Assembly (NCBI GenBank): GCA_021604585.1
Contig: BQJG01000025.1
Location: 1-45,960, forward strand
Reading direction: 5' to 3'
DNA: 45,960 nucleotides
Source of the DNA: Hyphococcus sp.
Lineage (GTDB): Bacteria > Pseudomonadota > Alphaproteobacteria > Caulobacterales > Parvularculaceae
In this document: positions 32,702 through 41,420 of the stretch, piece by piece
How positions within the stretch are numbered: the first letter of the stretch is position 1
How the letters are laid out: each line of letters opens with the position of its first letter
Program-made: the position numbers and the translations under genes
Notes under the pieces: generated by a model
The model's database searches: none
What the model was told of the DNA's origin: nothing
The model's input: the letters and a program-made list of their open reading frames with translations, nothing else

Positions 32702-33450
32702 AAAATTTCGCCATCGCCCTGCTCGCCTTATACAGCGCCCTCGCTTCAGCGGCGGCTCAAAATATTGAAATCGCCCTCACCGATGACCGCGTCGCCGTCG
32801 ATACAGGGTTTGCCGGCGCGCGGTTGACGCTTTTTGGCGCCGTGACCGGAATAGATGATCCATCGTCCTTTGATATCATTTCGGTCATCCGCGGGCCAGA
32901 AGCGCAATTTCATGTGCGCCAAATGAAGAAAGAAAACCTGATCTGGACGCCGGGACCAGCCCATCTCATCGACAATGCGCCTGGCCTTTACATCACTTAC
33001 GCCACGCGCCCGGTTGACGACATCGCGCCGCTTCCAGATCAGGCGCAGTACCGTCTTGATGCGGATTATCTCGATATCGGCGTTACCGCGCATGCAACTG
33101 CGTCAAGCGATGATGCGCAACTGTTCCGCAGCGCATTTTTAAGCGAAGCCGAAGCGCTCGGCCTTTACGGCTCCCGCGTCGGCGGCATCCAATTCAAAAA
33201 AGGCGCGCTCTTCACCATCAATGCGCGATTGCCCGCCAATACGCCCGTGGGCGAATATGATGTTGCCGTCTATCTGTTTCGCAATGGCGAAATGATCGAC
33301 TCTGACAGCACCGCGCTTGGCGTCAACCGGGTTGGCCTAGAGCAGCGCATCTATGATTTCGCGCATCATCGCCCCGTTTCTTACGGCTTTTTCTGCGTGG
33401 CGCTAGCGCTGATCGCCGGCTGGCTTGCGAGCCTCGCATTTCGCAAATGA
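32698..33450 (+). CDS. TIGR02186 family membrane-anchored protein
   Basis: A 250-residue protein with a signal peptide (MKNFAIALLALYSALASAAA), a beta-rich periplasmic domain and a C-terminal membrane anchor (YGFFCVALALIAGWLASLAF). Blocks such as NIEIALTDDRVAVDTGFAGARLTLFGAV, PGLYITYATRPV, and FTINARLPANTPVGEYDVAVYLF match the alphaproteobacterial TIGR02186 family. Its start overlaps the TauE stop by four bases, so the two are translationally coupled. The pairing suggests a periplasmic partner of the exporter, though no activity is known. Confidence 0.85.
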   Translation: MKNFAIALLALYSALASAAAQNIEIALTDDRVAVDTGFAGARLTLFGAVTGIDDPSSFDIISVIRGPEAQFHVRQMKKENLIWTPGPAHLIDNAPGLYITYATRPVDDIAPLPDQAQYRLDADYLDIGVTAHATASSDDAQLFRSAFLSEAEALGLYGSRVGGIQFKKGALFTINARLPANTPVGEYDVAVYLFRNGEMIDSDSTALGVNRVGLEQRIYDFAHHRPVSYGFFCVALALIAGWLASLAFRK

Positions 33451-33506
33451 GTTTTTTACTCTATCCTGCCGCCAGTTGCAGCAAGTGGGGCAGACGGGGG
33501 CGAGCA

Positions 33507-33995
33507 ATGGCGAAGAACCGGCAAAAAGAACAAATGACCAAATTCGGCTTTTACGCCGTAACGCCGTTTGTTATCGCCGCCGCCGCTTTGTGGCTCAGCC
33601 CGGTGGTCATTCCGCAATATATAGCGCTCGATTTTCACCAGATCGCGCTCGTTTATGGCGCCGTATTTGTCGCGTATCTGTCTGGCGCCGGCGCGGGCGC
33701 GACGCTCAATCCCGGACAAAAGCTGCGTGAGTCCTTTCTTCCCGGTCAGCTAATTGTACTGTTCGCCTTTATCGCAATCCTTCCAAGCGGCGTCTTCTTT
33801 ATTTCGATGCCGCCAGTCTGGCGCCACACATTGATTTTGGTGTTGATGGTCTACTTGCTAATGCGCGATCTCAATGCGACTCGTGCGGGACTATTTCCGG
33901 CATGGTATGGCGCCTTGCGCACAAGACTCACCTTCTGGGCGGGATTGTCTCTTGTGCTGATCATTAGCCGACTGATGTTTTGGGGTTATTACTAA
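33507..33995 (+). CDS. DUF3429-like small membrane protein
   Basis: A 162-residue protein with about five hydrophobic segments (FYAVTPFVIAAAALWLSP, YGAVFVAYLSGAGAG, LIVLFAFIAILPSGVFFI, HTLILVLMVYLLM and LTFWAGLSLVLIISRLMFW). The opening and the YLSGAGAG and RTRLTFWAGLSLVL blocks resemble DUF3429. The frame is open from an ATG at 33447 that overlaps the previous stop, but that adds 20 residues unlike a membrane protein. ATG 33507 (MAKNRQKEQMTKF) with GGGGG upstream is preferred, and 33534 is also possible. Function unknown. Confidence 0.65.
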   Translation: MAKNRQKEQMTKFGFYAVTPFVIAAAALWLSPVVIPQYIALDFHQIALVYGAVFVAYLSGAGAGATLNPGQKLRESFLPGQLIVLFAFIAILPSGVFFISMPPVWRHTLILVLMVYLLMRDLNATRAGLFPAWYGALRTRLTFWAGLSLVLIISRLMFWGYY

Positions 33996-34001
33996 CCCCT
34001 C

Positions 34002-34916
34002 ATGGATGTCGCCACCCTTGATCAGCTAACCATCGCCCTGTCTCCATCGTCGCAAGCGATGCTGGCTGGCGCGATCATTATGATGATGTTCGCGATCGCG
34101 CTGGGATTGAAGCCGGAACATTTCTCGTTTCTTCGCAGCGACCCGAAACTGTTCTGGGGCGGGTTGGCGGCGCAGTTGATCGGTCTCCCACTCATGACTC
34201 TGGCGCTGTTGACGGTCATAGCCCCTCACCCCTCCATTGCACTCGGCATGATTGTCGTCGCCGCTTGTCCCGGCGGCAATGTCTCAAACTTTATGACCTG
34301 GAGCGCGCGCGGCGATACGGCCTATTCGGTCTCTCTGACAGCCGGATCGAGCGTGATCGCCGCCATCTGGACTCCGGCGGCGATCCTGTTTTGGTCCGGA
34401 CTTTATGCGCCGACCGCTGAACTGCTGGATACAATCAATTTCAGCCGCGCATCATTCGTGTTGCAAACAACTTTGATGCTGGCCGCGCCGCTGGCGCTTG
34501 GCATGGCGGGCGCGCATTTCTTCCCGCGCGCGGCGGAAACGATCCGCAAACCGCTCGCCATGTTCGGAGGCGGCGTCCTCGGTTTCGTCATCATCAAGGG
34601 CGTCGCCGATTTCTGGCCGCTGATTGCTGCCGGTTGGATGCTGATTTACTTACCGGTTGCTCTGCATAACGCTCTCGCCTTCGCGCTAGGGGCAGGAGCG
34701 GGCCGCCTGCTCGGCGCTTCACCAGCCCGCCGGCGCACCCTGACTTTCGAGGTCGGCATCCAGAACGCCGGTCTCGCGGTGGTTCTGCTGCTGGCGCAAC
34801 TCAAGGGCCTTGGCGGCGCGGCGGCGATCGCAGCTGCATGGGGCGTTTGGCACTTCTTTTCCGGCGGGGCTATGATCTTGCTCTACCGATTTCTCGATTC
34901 AAGGAAGAAACCATGA
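34002..34916 (+). CDS. bile acid:sodium symporter (BASS) family transporter
   Basis: A 304-residue inner-membrane transporter with nine to ten helices. The two discontinuous-helix motifs of the family are clear: VVAACPGGNVSNFMTW, which carries sodium-site residues, and LTFEVGIQNAGLAVVLLL in the second half. BASS proteins take up organic anions with sodium. The stop overlaps the next start (ATGA at 34913-34916). The coupled downstream deacylase suggests the substrate could be an N-acyl amino acid or a similar carboxylate. Confidence 0.9.
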   Translation: MDVATLDQLTIALSPSSQAMLAGAIIMMMFAIALGLKPEHFSFLRSDPKLFWGGLAAQLIGLPLMTLALLTVIAPHPSIALGMIVVAACPGGNVSNFMTWSARGDTAYSVSLTAGSSVIAAIWTPAAILFWSGLYAPTAELLDTINFSRASFVLQTTLMLAAPLALGMAGAHFFPRAAETIRKPLAMFGGGVLGFVIIKGVADFWPLIAAGWMLIYLPVALHNALAFALGAGAGRLLGASPARRRTLTFEVGIQNAGLAVVLLLAQLKGLGGAAAIAAAWGVWHFFSGGAMILLYRFLDSRKKP

Positions 34917-36667
34917 TGTTCGATTTCAAAATTACTGGCGGGCTCATCTATGACGGCGATGGCGGCGCCCCGGTGAAAACGAATATCGGCGTCAAGGGTG
35001 GACGCATCACCGAAATCGGCGCCTGCGGCGGCGATGCCGAACAAACCATCGACGCGCAAGGCGCGATCGTCACGCCGGGCTTTGTCGACTTGCACACCCA
35101 TTATGACGGCCAGATTTCATGGGACGAGGAGCTAAAACCTTCCGTCAATCACGGCGTCACAACCGTGATTATGGGAAATTGCGGCGTCGGTTTTGCGCCG
35201 GTGAAAAAATCCGACCGCGACCGCCTTGTCCGGCTGATGGAAGGGGTTGAGGATATTCCGGGCACGGCGCTGCATGAAGGTCTGACATGGGATTGGGAGA
35301 CCTTCCCCGAATATATGGACGCCATCGACGCCATGAAGCACACCATCGATTTCGGCGTGATGATCGGCCACGACCCGGTGCGCGTTTATGCCATGGGCGA
35401 ACGCGCCAGCGCCTTTGAACAGGCGAGTGACGCAGACATCGCCGAGATGCAGCGCATCGTCCGCGAGGCCATGCAGGCGGGCGCCGCCGGGTTCTCCATT
35501 GGCCGCACCGACGTTCACCGCACTGCCGATGGCGACTGGACGCCGAGCGCGGAGGCGGCTGAAAAAGAACTGGTGGCGCTGTCTGGCGCGCTGGCTGATC
35601 TCGATCATGGCGTGCTGCAAATCGTCAACGACTTTAACTTAGAGCGCGAAGGCGATCAGTTCCACGATGAGTTCAAAATCGTTGAGAGCTTCGTGCGCGC
35701 GAGCAATGGCAAGCCCGCGTCAATTTCCCTGATGCAGCGCGACATGGCCTCGAATGACTGGCAGCGGATACTCGATGAGACCGACCGCCTGAATAAGGAC
35801 GGCGTCGATTTCAACGTGCAGGTCGCGCCGCGCGCTATTGGCGTTTTTCAGGGACTGCAATGCACCTTCCACCCGATCATGGCGCAACCGAGCTATATCG
35901 CGATTAAAGACAAGCCGCTGGCCGAACGTGTCGCCATCATGCGCGATCCTGAGTTTAAGAAGAAATGTCTGGCCGAAAAACCGGTGACGCTTGCGGGGCC
36001 CGGCTCCTCCGTGCCGCCCATCGCCGACGTGATGATCGCCGCCATTGAAATGGTCGCCAACAAATTTTTCCGTCTCGGCGAACACCCGGACTACGAACAA
36101 CCGCAGGATAAATCGCTTGGCGCCGAAGCCCAGCGAGACGGCGTCACCGCCATGGAAAAACTCTACGATACGCTGCTCGAGCTTGACGGCAAGCAGCTGA
36201 TCTATTTCCCGATCTATAATTACACGGACTTCAACTATGAAAATGTCCGGGCCATGCTGACCCATCCCAAAGCCCTGCCCGGCCTTTCCGATGGCGGCGC
36301 CCATGTGGGCACGATCTGCGACGCGAGTTTTCCGACTTATCTGCTGACCCATTGGTGCCGCGACCGCGACTGTGGACGAATTGAGTTAGCGCGCGCGATC
36401 CAGATGCTCACCGCCGACGGCGCCGATTATCTCGGGCTGAAAGATCGCGGACGGCTGAAGGTCGGCTTGCGCGCCGACATCAACATTATTGACCACGAGA
36501 AACTGGCGCTCGGCCCGCCGCGCATGGTGAAAGACCTTCCCGCCGGCGGCCAGCGCCTGCTGCAGCCGGTCTCCGGCTATCGCGCGACCTTCGTCAAAGG
36601 CGAACAGGTCATCGCCAATGACGAAGTGACGAAAGCAAGGCCGGGGCGGCTGGTGAGGTTTGGGTAA
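34913..36667 (+). CDS. N-acyl-D-amino-acid deacylase family amidohydrolase
   Basis: A 584-residue cytoplasmic amidohydrolase that would hydrolyse N-acyl-D-amino acids or related amides. The metal motif DLHTHYDGQISWDEEL and the following VTTVIMGNCGVGFAPV are diagnostic of the D-aminoacylase branch. GLSDGGAHVGTICDASFPT near residue 460 carries the catalytic Asp. GLRADINIIDHEKL is the usual C-terminal beta-sandwich block. ATG 34913 overlaps the BASS stop, so a start at 34838 inside that gene is rejected. Dihydropyrimidinases are related but lack the NCGVGFAP block. Confidence 0.9.
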   Translation: MMFDFKITGGLIYDGDGGAPVKTNIGVKGGRITEIGACGGDAEQTIDAQGAIVTPGFVDLHTHYDGQISWDEELKPSVNHGVTTVIMGNCGVGFAPVKKSDRDRLVRLMEGVEDIPGTALHEGLTWDWETFPEYMDAIDAMKHTIDFGVMIGHDPVRVYAMGERASAFEQASDADIAEMQRIVREAMQAGAAGFSIGRTDVHRTADGDWTPSAEAAEKELVALSGALADLDHGVLQIVNDFNLEREGDQFHDEFKIVESFVRASNGKPASISLMQRDMASNDWQRILDETDRLNKDGVDFNVQVAPRAIGVFQGLQCTFHPIMAQPSYIAIKDKPLAERVAIMRDPEFKKKCLAEKPVTLAGPGSSVPPIADVMIAAIEMVANKFFRLGEHPDYEQPQDKSLGAEAQRDGVTAMEKLYDTLLELDGKQLIYFPIYNYTDFNYENVRAMLTHPKALPGLSDGGAHVGTICDASFPTYLLTHWCRDRDCGRIELARAIQMLTADGADYLGLKDRGRLKVGLRADINIIDHEKLALGPPRMVKDLPAGGQRLLQPVSGYRATFVKGEQVIANDEVTKARPGRLVRFG

Positions 36668-36679
36668 ACGCAAGCCGCA

Positions 36680-37630
36680 ATGAAATCTTCTAACAAAGAT
36701 ACAGGAACCGATATTCGAGCCCAGCTTGTTGAAGCTGGCGTCCCGCAAGCGGTTGCAGAATATGCGGATTCGATGAAACCGTCTGGTTGGGTGTTCCAAG
36801 CATTATCCTGGATTTTCATTCTGATCATGGTGCTCGGCTTTATTGGCGGGGCTTTCTTGTGGGCCTATTTCGAAAATATCCTTGATCAGAACGCGCAAAA
36901 AGCGGCCGCTAACGCTGGCGCGGTGCTCTATCAACATAACTTTGGCATAGCTGGGTTGTTTGCGCTGTTCGGCTGGATTTTTGCCGCTGCAGTTATCACT
37001 GGGCAAATACAGTTGCTCTCCGATAAACTGCTTTCAAGCGCATTTGTTGAAACTATTTTAGATCCAAAAAACAGACTCTATTTAAGCCTCGAAAACTACC
37101 TCGACCGGCTTCGCGCATACGAGCACGAACCAAGAGAATATATGAAGCGTGCCTGCCTAGGCTGGATAAATTACATACTTTGGCCGACGGTCATATTATT
37201 CTCCTTGGCCGCCGCCACCCTTGAACGAGAACTGCATACTTACGACTACTACACACTAGAAGGTTACGTTGAAAAACCCCTATTTCCGTGGGAATCTGAG
37301 AAGGTGGATTACTGGTCTAACGCCAGCTACGCTGAGCTAGGATGTAATCATGTGACCGGCAAGAATGCCAGCGACGACATAATTTATGATGTTACATTCC
37401 AAAACGGCAACTCTTTGAGACCAAGTAACGCGTTACCTGTGACCGGCACATGGCTAGATCGGATCGAACAAATTGACCGAGTGCTGGTAAGCGAAGGTAC
37501 AAAATTCAAACGTTGGAGTTGGCTGAAGAGGAATCCTCTACACCCGTCCTGTATGGCGTCTTATAGGAAAAAGTGGTCCTCAACCAATTACGAACGACTA
37601 GAGTCGCTTCTACGGGTAGATGAACTTTAG
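36680..37630 (+). CDS. unrecognised membrane protein, GC-poor
   Basis: I do not recognise this 316-residue protein. It has hydrophobic segments at about 37-62 (WVFQALSWIFILIMVLGFIGG), 88-108 (FGIAGLFALFGWIFAAAVITG) and 160-180 (INYILWPTVILFSLAAAT). A probably soluble C-terminal domain of about 135 residues follows, with two cysteines and several Trp. By hand count the DNA from 37021 to 37560 is about 46% GC, well below the neighbours, and codon choice is mixed, which suggests acquisition from outside. It sits 12 bases after the deacylase and 24 before the alcohol dehydrogenase, on the same strand, so it may use the operon's transcript. The ribosome binding site is weak. Confidence 0.7.
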   Translation: MKSSNKDTGTDIRAQLVEAGVPQAVAEYADSMKPSGWVFQALSWIFILIMVLGFIGGAFLWAYFENILDQNAQKAAANAGAVLYQHNFGIAGLFALFGWIFAAAVITGQIQLLSDKLLSSAFVETILDPKNRLYLSLENYLDRLRAYEHEPREYMKRACLGWINYILWPTVILFSLAAATLERELHTYDYYTLEGYVEKPLFPWESEKVDYWSNASYAELGCNHVTGKNASDDIIYDVTFQNGNSLRPSNALPVTGTWLDRIEQIDRVLVSEGTKFKRWSWLKRNPLHPSCMASYRKKWSSTNYERLESLLRVDEL

Positions 37631-37654
37631 AGAAATGCGACACTGGCAAGATTT

Positions 37655-38800
37655 ATGAACTTCACCTTCGACACTGTCCCGAACATCATTTTTGAAACCG
37701 GCGCGGCGGCGCGGCTCGGCGCGATCGTCAAACCGCGCATGAAGCGGCCTTTCGTTGTCACCGACAAAGGCGTGGTCGGCGCCGGGCTGATCGACGGCGC
37801 GCTTAAAGGTCTGGAAAAAGCAGGCCTCGAATACGCGCTGTTCGACGGGGTCGAGGCCGACCCGCCGGCGAAAGTCGTGCGCGGCGCCATCGAGGCTGCA
37901 CGCGCGCACAAGGCTGACGGCGTCATCGGCTTCGGCGGCGGTTCATCCATGGACACGGCAAAAGTCATCGCCTGCCTGATCAACTCGTCACAAACGCTGG
38001 AACAGATCTACGGCATGGATATGGTGAAAGGCGGGCGCGTTCCGCTCGCGCTCCTGCCCACCACTGCCGGCACCGGATCGGAAGTCACCAACATCTCCGT
38101 CATCACCAGCGACGACGATCAGAAGATGGGCGTCGTCGCGCGCGAGCTTTACGCTGACACAGCAATTCTCGACGCGGCGCTGACGCTCTCCATGCCGCGC
38201 CATGTGACCAACGCCACCGGCATCGACGCCATGGTCCACGCCATTGAGGGCTATACGTCGAAGATCAAAAAAAACCCGCTCTCCGACGCGCTGGCCAAGG
38301 AAGCGTTGCGGCTTCTCTCGTCTAACATTGTCCGCGCCTGCGACGAACCCGGCGATATCGCCGCGCGCGAGAACATGCTGCTCGGCGCCATGCTGGCGGG
38401 ACAAGCCTTCGCCAACGCCCCGGTCGCCGCCGTGCATGCCCTCGCCTATCCGCTCGGCGTTCATTTCCATGTGCCGCATGGCCTCGCCAATTCGCTGATG
38501 CTGGCGCCGGTATTGCGGTTCAACTGCTCTGTCGCAGCGCCGCTTTACGCCGAGCTTGGCGATGTGATCGGTGCCAACGATACGGGGGATTTCAATTCGC
38601 GCGCTGAGGCTTTTGTCAGCAAGATGCGCGAAACCTGCGCAGCGACCGGCGTGAAAAACCGCCTCTCCGATGTCGGCGTATCGCACAATGTCTTGCCGAA
38701 GCTCGCAGAAGACGCCGCGAAGATCGAACGGTTGATGAAAAACAACCCGCGCCCCGTCACCTATGACGACTGCCTCGCGCTTTATACGGAAGTGTTATAG
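37655..38800 (+). CDS. iron-containing alcohol dehydrogenase
   Basis: A 381-residue NAD(P)-dependent alcohol dehydrogenase of the iron (group III) family, interconverting an alcohol and an aldehyde or ketone. The N-terminal nucleotide domain shows VIGFGGGSSMDTAKVIACL and the TTAGTGSEVTNISV block. The metal site residues lie in GIDAMVHAIEGY and HALAYPLGVHFHVPHGLAN with its multiple His. Length is normal. Its stop overlaps the GTG of the next gene by one base. The substrate is not determined. Confidence 0.92.
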   Translation: MNFTFDTVPNIIFETGAAARLGAIVKPRMKRPFVVTDKGVVGAGLIDGALKGLEKAGLEYALFDGVEADPPAKVVRGAIEAARAHKADGVIGFGGGSSMDTAKVIACLINSSQTLEQIYGMDMVKGGRVPLALLPTTAGTGSEVTNISVITSDDDQKMGVVARELYADTAILDAALTLSMPRHVTNATGIDAMVHAIEGYTSKIKKNPLSDALAKEALRLLSSNIVRACDEPGDIAARENMLLGAMLAGQAFANAPVAAVHALAYPLGVHFHVPHGLANSLMLAPVLRFNCSVAAPLYAELGDVIGANDTGDFNSRAEAFVSKMRETCAATGVKNRLSDVGVSHNVLPKLAEDAAKIERLMKNNPRPVTYDDCLALYTEVL

Positions 38801-39225
38801 TGGCCGCCTCCACAAGCCGCGCCGACTACAAACATTTCCTGCCGCTGCAAACGCGCTGGGCTGACAATGATATCTACGGCCATGTGAATAATGTCGCCTA
38901 TTACAGTTATTTCGACACCATCGTGAACGACTACCTCATTGCGGAGGGCGCGCTCGATATGCATGGCGGCGCCGTCATTGGTCTCGTTGTCGAGACGGGT
39001 TGCAGATATTTCGCCCCGCTGGAATTTCCGCAGAAACTCGAAGGCGCGCTGCGCGTCGCGAAGATCGGAAATTCATCCGTGCGCTATGAACTCGCAATCT
39101 TCAAACAAGGCGACGACGCGCCCGCCGCTGAAGGTTATTTCGTTCATGTCTATGTGGACCGCGAAACACGCCGGCCGGTAAATTTGCCCAACGGGTTACG
39201 ACGCGCGCTTGAAAAACTCGCCTGA
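38800..39225 (+). CDS. 4-hydroxybenzoyl-CoA-type thioesterase
   Basis: A 141-residue hotdog acyl-CoA thioesterase. The family motif RWADNDIYGHVNNVAYYSYFDT contains the catalytic Asp and the GHVNN turn of the FCBC/YbgC-like group, followed by VVETGCRYFAPLEFP. The start is GTG 38800, overlapping the alcohol dehydrogenase stop (TAGTG). No ATG lies at the family start. The overlap suggests it shares expression, perhaps function, with the dehydrogenase. Substrate unknown. Confidence 0.9.
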   Translation: MAASTSRADYKHFLPLQTRWADNDIYGHVNNVAYYSYFDTIVNDYLIAEGALDMHGGAVIGLVVETGCRYFAPLEFPQKLEGALRVAKIGNSSVRYELAIFKQGDDAPAAEGYFVHVYVDRETRRPVNLPNGLRRALEKLA

Positions 39226-39299
39226 CCTCATCGTGACTGTGCTTTGTTACCCGCCTCTATTACGCTAGAGTCGAAGCGGGGTGGAAAAGGAATTCTAAC

Positions 39300-39785
39300 G
39301 TGAATTTGTCAGAAGTCGCCTTATGGGCGGATGTCATTCAGGCTGTGGCGGTCGTCGCAACACTGATCTTTGTCGGCTTTCAGGTCCGTCATAACTCGTT
39401 GATCGCCCGCATGACTGCGGCGCAAACCAGTGCTCAATTGCTAACGGAAAATCTCGGCCGCGTCATCGATCATCCGCATCTGGCAGATTTATTAACGCGG
39501 CCGGATGAGGAATATCATCAGTTGTCGCCTGGCGACCGCCTGCGAATATCGAATTTTCTTGCGGCGAGCTTTCGACACATTGAAGTGTTGCACGCACATC
39601 GCCGATACGAAATTTATGAAGAAGAGCTGTGGCAAGGCGCCGCTTCACGCATGAGGGTCATGCTTGAAAACCCGCTCATCCGTGATTGGTGGACAAACAA
39701 CAAGCCTCATTATGCAAAAAGCTTTCAAGAGCATATGCGCGCTGAGATCGAAACTGTTCTGAAATCGAATTCCATGTCGGCCTGA
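39300..39785 (+). CDS. small single-pass membrane protein, unrecognised
   Basis: A 161-residue protein with one N-terminal membrane helix at about 9-26 (WADVIQAVAVVATLIFVGFQV) and a mostly helical remainder (TAAQTSAQLLTENLGRVI, RISNFLAASFRHIEVLHAHR). The helix followed by QVRHNS and a helical domain recalls a widespread marine proteobacterial group of unknown function. It starts at GTG 39300 with AAAAGGA eight bases upstream. It appears independent of its neighbours. Confidence 0.7.
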   Translation: MNLSEVALWADVIQAVAVVATLIFVGFQVRHNSLIARMTAAQTSAQLLTENLGRVIDHPHLADLLTRPDEEYHQLSPGDRLRISNFLAASFRHIEVLHAHRRYEIYEEELWQGAASRMRVMLENPLIRDWWTNNKPHYAKSFQEHMRAEIETVLKSNSMSA

Positions 39786-39906
39786 ACGAACCATCTTCTA
39801 TTGACCGAGAACATGCTACGAATCGCCGGCCGACTAATGCGCTATGTAAATTTCTGAAACTGCGCGACACGTCAATTCGGTCGCGACTTCGACAGGAGAG
39901 TTTTTG

Positions 39907-40515
39907 TTGAAACTAATGTCTATACTAGCGGCTATGTTGCTGCTGGCCGCTGGCGTTGTTCTGCCCATGGCGCTTGGTTCAATGTGGCCGGACTATAATT
40001 GGACGGCGAATTATCTGAGCGAACTCGGCGCCACTGGCGCGCCGCACGGGTTCTGGATGACCTATGGCGGCTTCCTGCCGGTTTCGATCTTTTGGACCCT
40101 ATCGATCGTGCTTTTCTATTTGCGTTCGCCTAAAAGCAGCGCGCTGCTCGCAGGCGTTTGCCTGCTGCTCGGCACGTCGGTTTCCTATTTCGGCGCAGTC
40201 CTGTTTCGCTGCGATCTCGGTTGCCCGATAGAAGGCTCGGAGAGTCAGGTGATGCATAACTTATTGGGCGTCATCGGCTATCTCGCCACGCCGCCGGCGC
40301 TGATCCTGATCGGCCTGCATTTCAATAAGACCGGTCAGAAATTGCTCGGCAGCCTCACCTTCCTGACGGCTGCGCTGTGCATCGCCGGATTTGTCGGTAT
40401 GGCTACGCCGGAGAATGCGGACTTTCGCGGGCTGTCCCAGCGCATGGCGGATTTTTCGCTATTCGGTTGGGTGGCGGCAGTCGCGTTTTTATTGAAACAA
40501 AAAGCCGCTGCCTAA
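39907..40515 (+). CDS. DUF998 membrane protein
   Basis: A 202-residue protein with six hydrophobic helices. The early block YNWTANYLSELGATGAPHG is the DUF998 signature. Two cysteines lie in FRCDLGCP. AGGAGAG ends at 39900. A TTG at 39907 has the right spacing (6 bases), while TTG 39904 is too close and ATG 39916 is 15 bases away, so TTG 39907 is preferred. The last four bases overlap the convergent dioxygenase gene. The family has no known function. Confidence 0.75.
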   Translation: MKLMSILAAMLLLAAGVVLPMALGSMWPDYNWTANYLSELGATGAPHGFWMTYGGFLPVSIFWTLSIVLFYLRSPKSSALLAGVCLLLGTSVSYFGAVLFRCDLGCPIEGSESQVMHNLLGVIGYLATPPALILIGLHFNKTGQKLLGSLTFLTAALCIAGFVGMATPENADFRGLSQRMADFSLFGWVAAVAFLLKQKAAA

Positions 40516-41348
40516 CGCGCGCCAATCGTCGTCCGGTGCAACAACCGCGCATGGCCGTCATAGCCGCCGGTGGCGCGATGCAGGACGGAGCGATTGTCCC
40601 ACATCACTAGCATGTTCGCCCGCCATTTATGTTTGTAAACAAACTCTTCGCACGATTGCCACGCATATAGTTCCGCGAGCAGCGCCATGCTTTCGGTTTC
40701 ATTCATGTCGGCAAAACCAGTAATGTAGCCGATGCAACCATAGATGCCTTCGCGCCCCGTCTCCGGATGCTTGGCGATGATCGGATGACGATGCTCCGCG
40801 GTCAGCGCTTCGTCCGAGGCGCGAATGTCCATCGAGCGCTTTTTGCGGTCTTGCTCGCCATAGACGCCAGTCTTGGCGTAGGGAACGCGCGCGGAGTGAA
40901 TGGCGACTTTGCCCTCAAGTTTCGCGCGCAACGCGTCCGGCATTTTTTCGAGCGCCAGATGCTGGTTGGCGAAATGGGTGTCGCCGCCGACCGGCGGAAT
41001 GGTGATTCCGTAGAGGCACGTTCCCGCAGGCGGGCGAGCCTGAAAGCTCCAGTCCGTGTGCCAGTTTTCTGCGAAGATTGGCGCCGCCTCATTCGCCTCG
41101 CGCTTGACGGCGATGATGTGTTTGCGGCCTGGGATCGGCGCAATAAAAGGATCGTCTCCGAACGGACCAAAGCAGAGCGTGAATCGCTCCAGATCGTCGT
41201 CGCTCATCTTCTGATCCGGAAAGGAAAGCACGTGATGTTCAAGCCATACGGCGCGAATATCTGCAACGGCAGCATCGGCTAAGGGACGGCTCAAATCGAT
41301 CCCGGTGACTACGGCCCCACACGCCTCTCCGCTAGGGCGAACCTCCAT
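40512..41348 (-). CDS. TauD/TfdA family Fe(II)/2-oxoglutarate dioxygenase
   Basis: A 278-residue oxygenase that would hydroxylate a small organic acid or sulfonate using 2-oxoglutarate and O2. The iron-binding facial triad is His97 and Asp99 (ENWHTDWSF) and His257 (WDNRSVLHRATGG); Arg268 and Arg272 are candidates for binding 2-oxoglutarate. ATG 41348 (MEVRPSGEACGAVVTGID) has AGGAG upstream; a frame starting at 41435 would run into liuB. It is divergent from liuB across 72 bases. TauD itself acts on taurine, but the substrate here is not known. Confidence 0.9.
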   Translation of the reverse strand: MEVRPSGEACGAVVTGIDLSRPLADAAVADIRAVWLEHHVLSFPDQKMSDDDLERFTLCFGPFGDDPFIAPIPGRKHIIAVKREANEAAPIFAENWHTDWSFQARPPAGTCLYGITIPPVGGDTHFANQHLALEKMPDALRAKLEGKVAIHSARVPYAKTGVYGEQDRKKRSMDIRASDEALTAEHRHPIIAKHPETGREGIYGCIGYITGFADMNETESMALLAELYAWQSCEEFVYKHKWRANMLVMWDNRSVLHRATGGYDGHARLLHRTTIGAR

Positions 41349-41420
41349 GCTTCGTCTCCTGTTCCCTTCCTCGTCCGCCTTTGATAGACCGTTCAAAAGC
41401 AAAGGGAAACGCCGAAGCAC

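Noticed and set aside
36672..36679. Possible attachment site at the edge of the GC-poor gene
   Set aside because: I found no direct repeat at the two ends of 36680-37630 and no integrase nearby.
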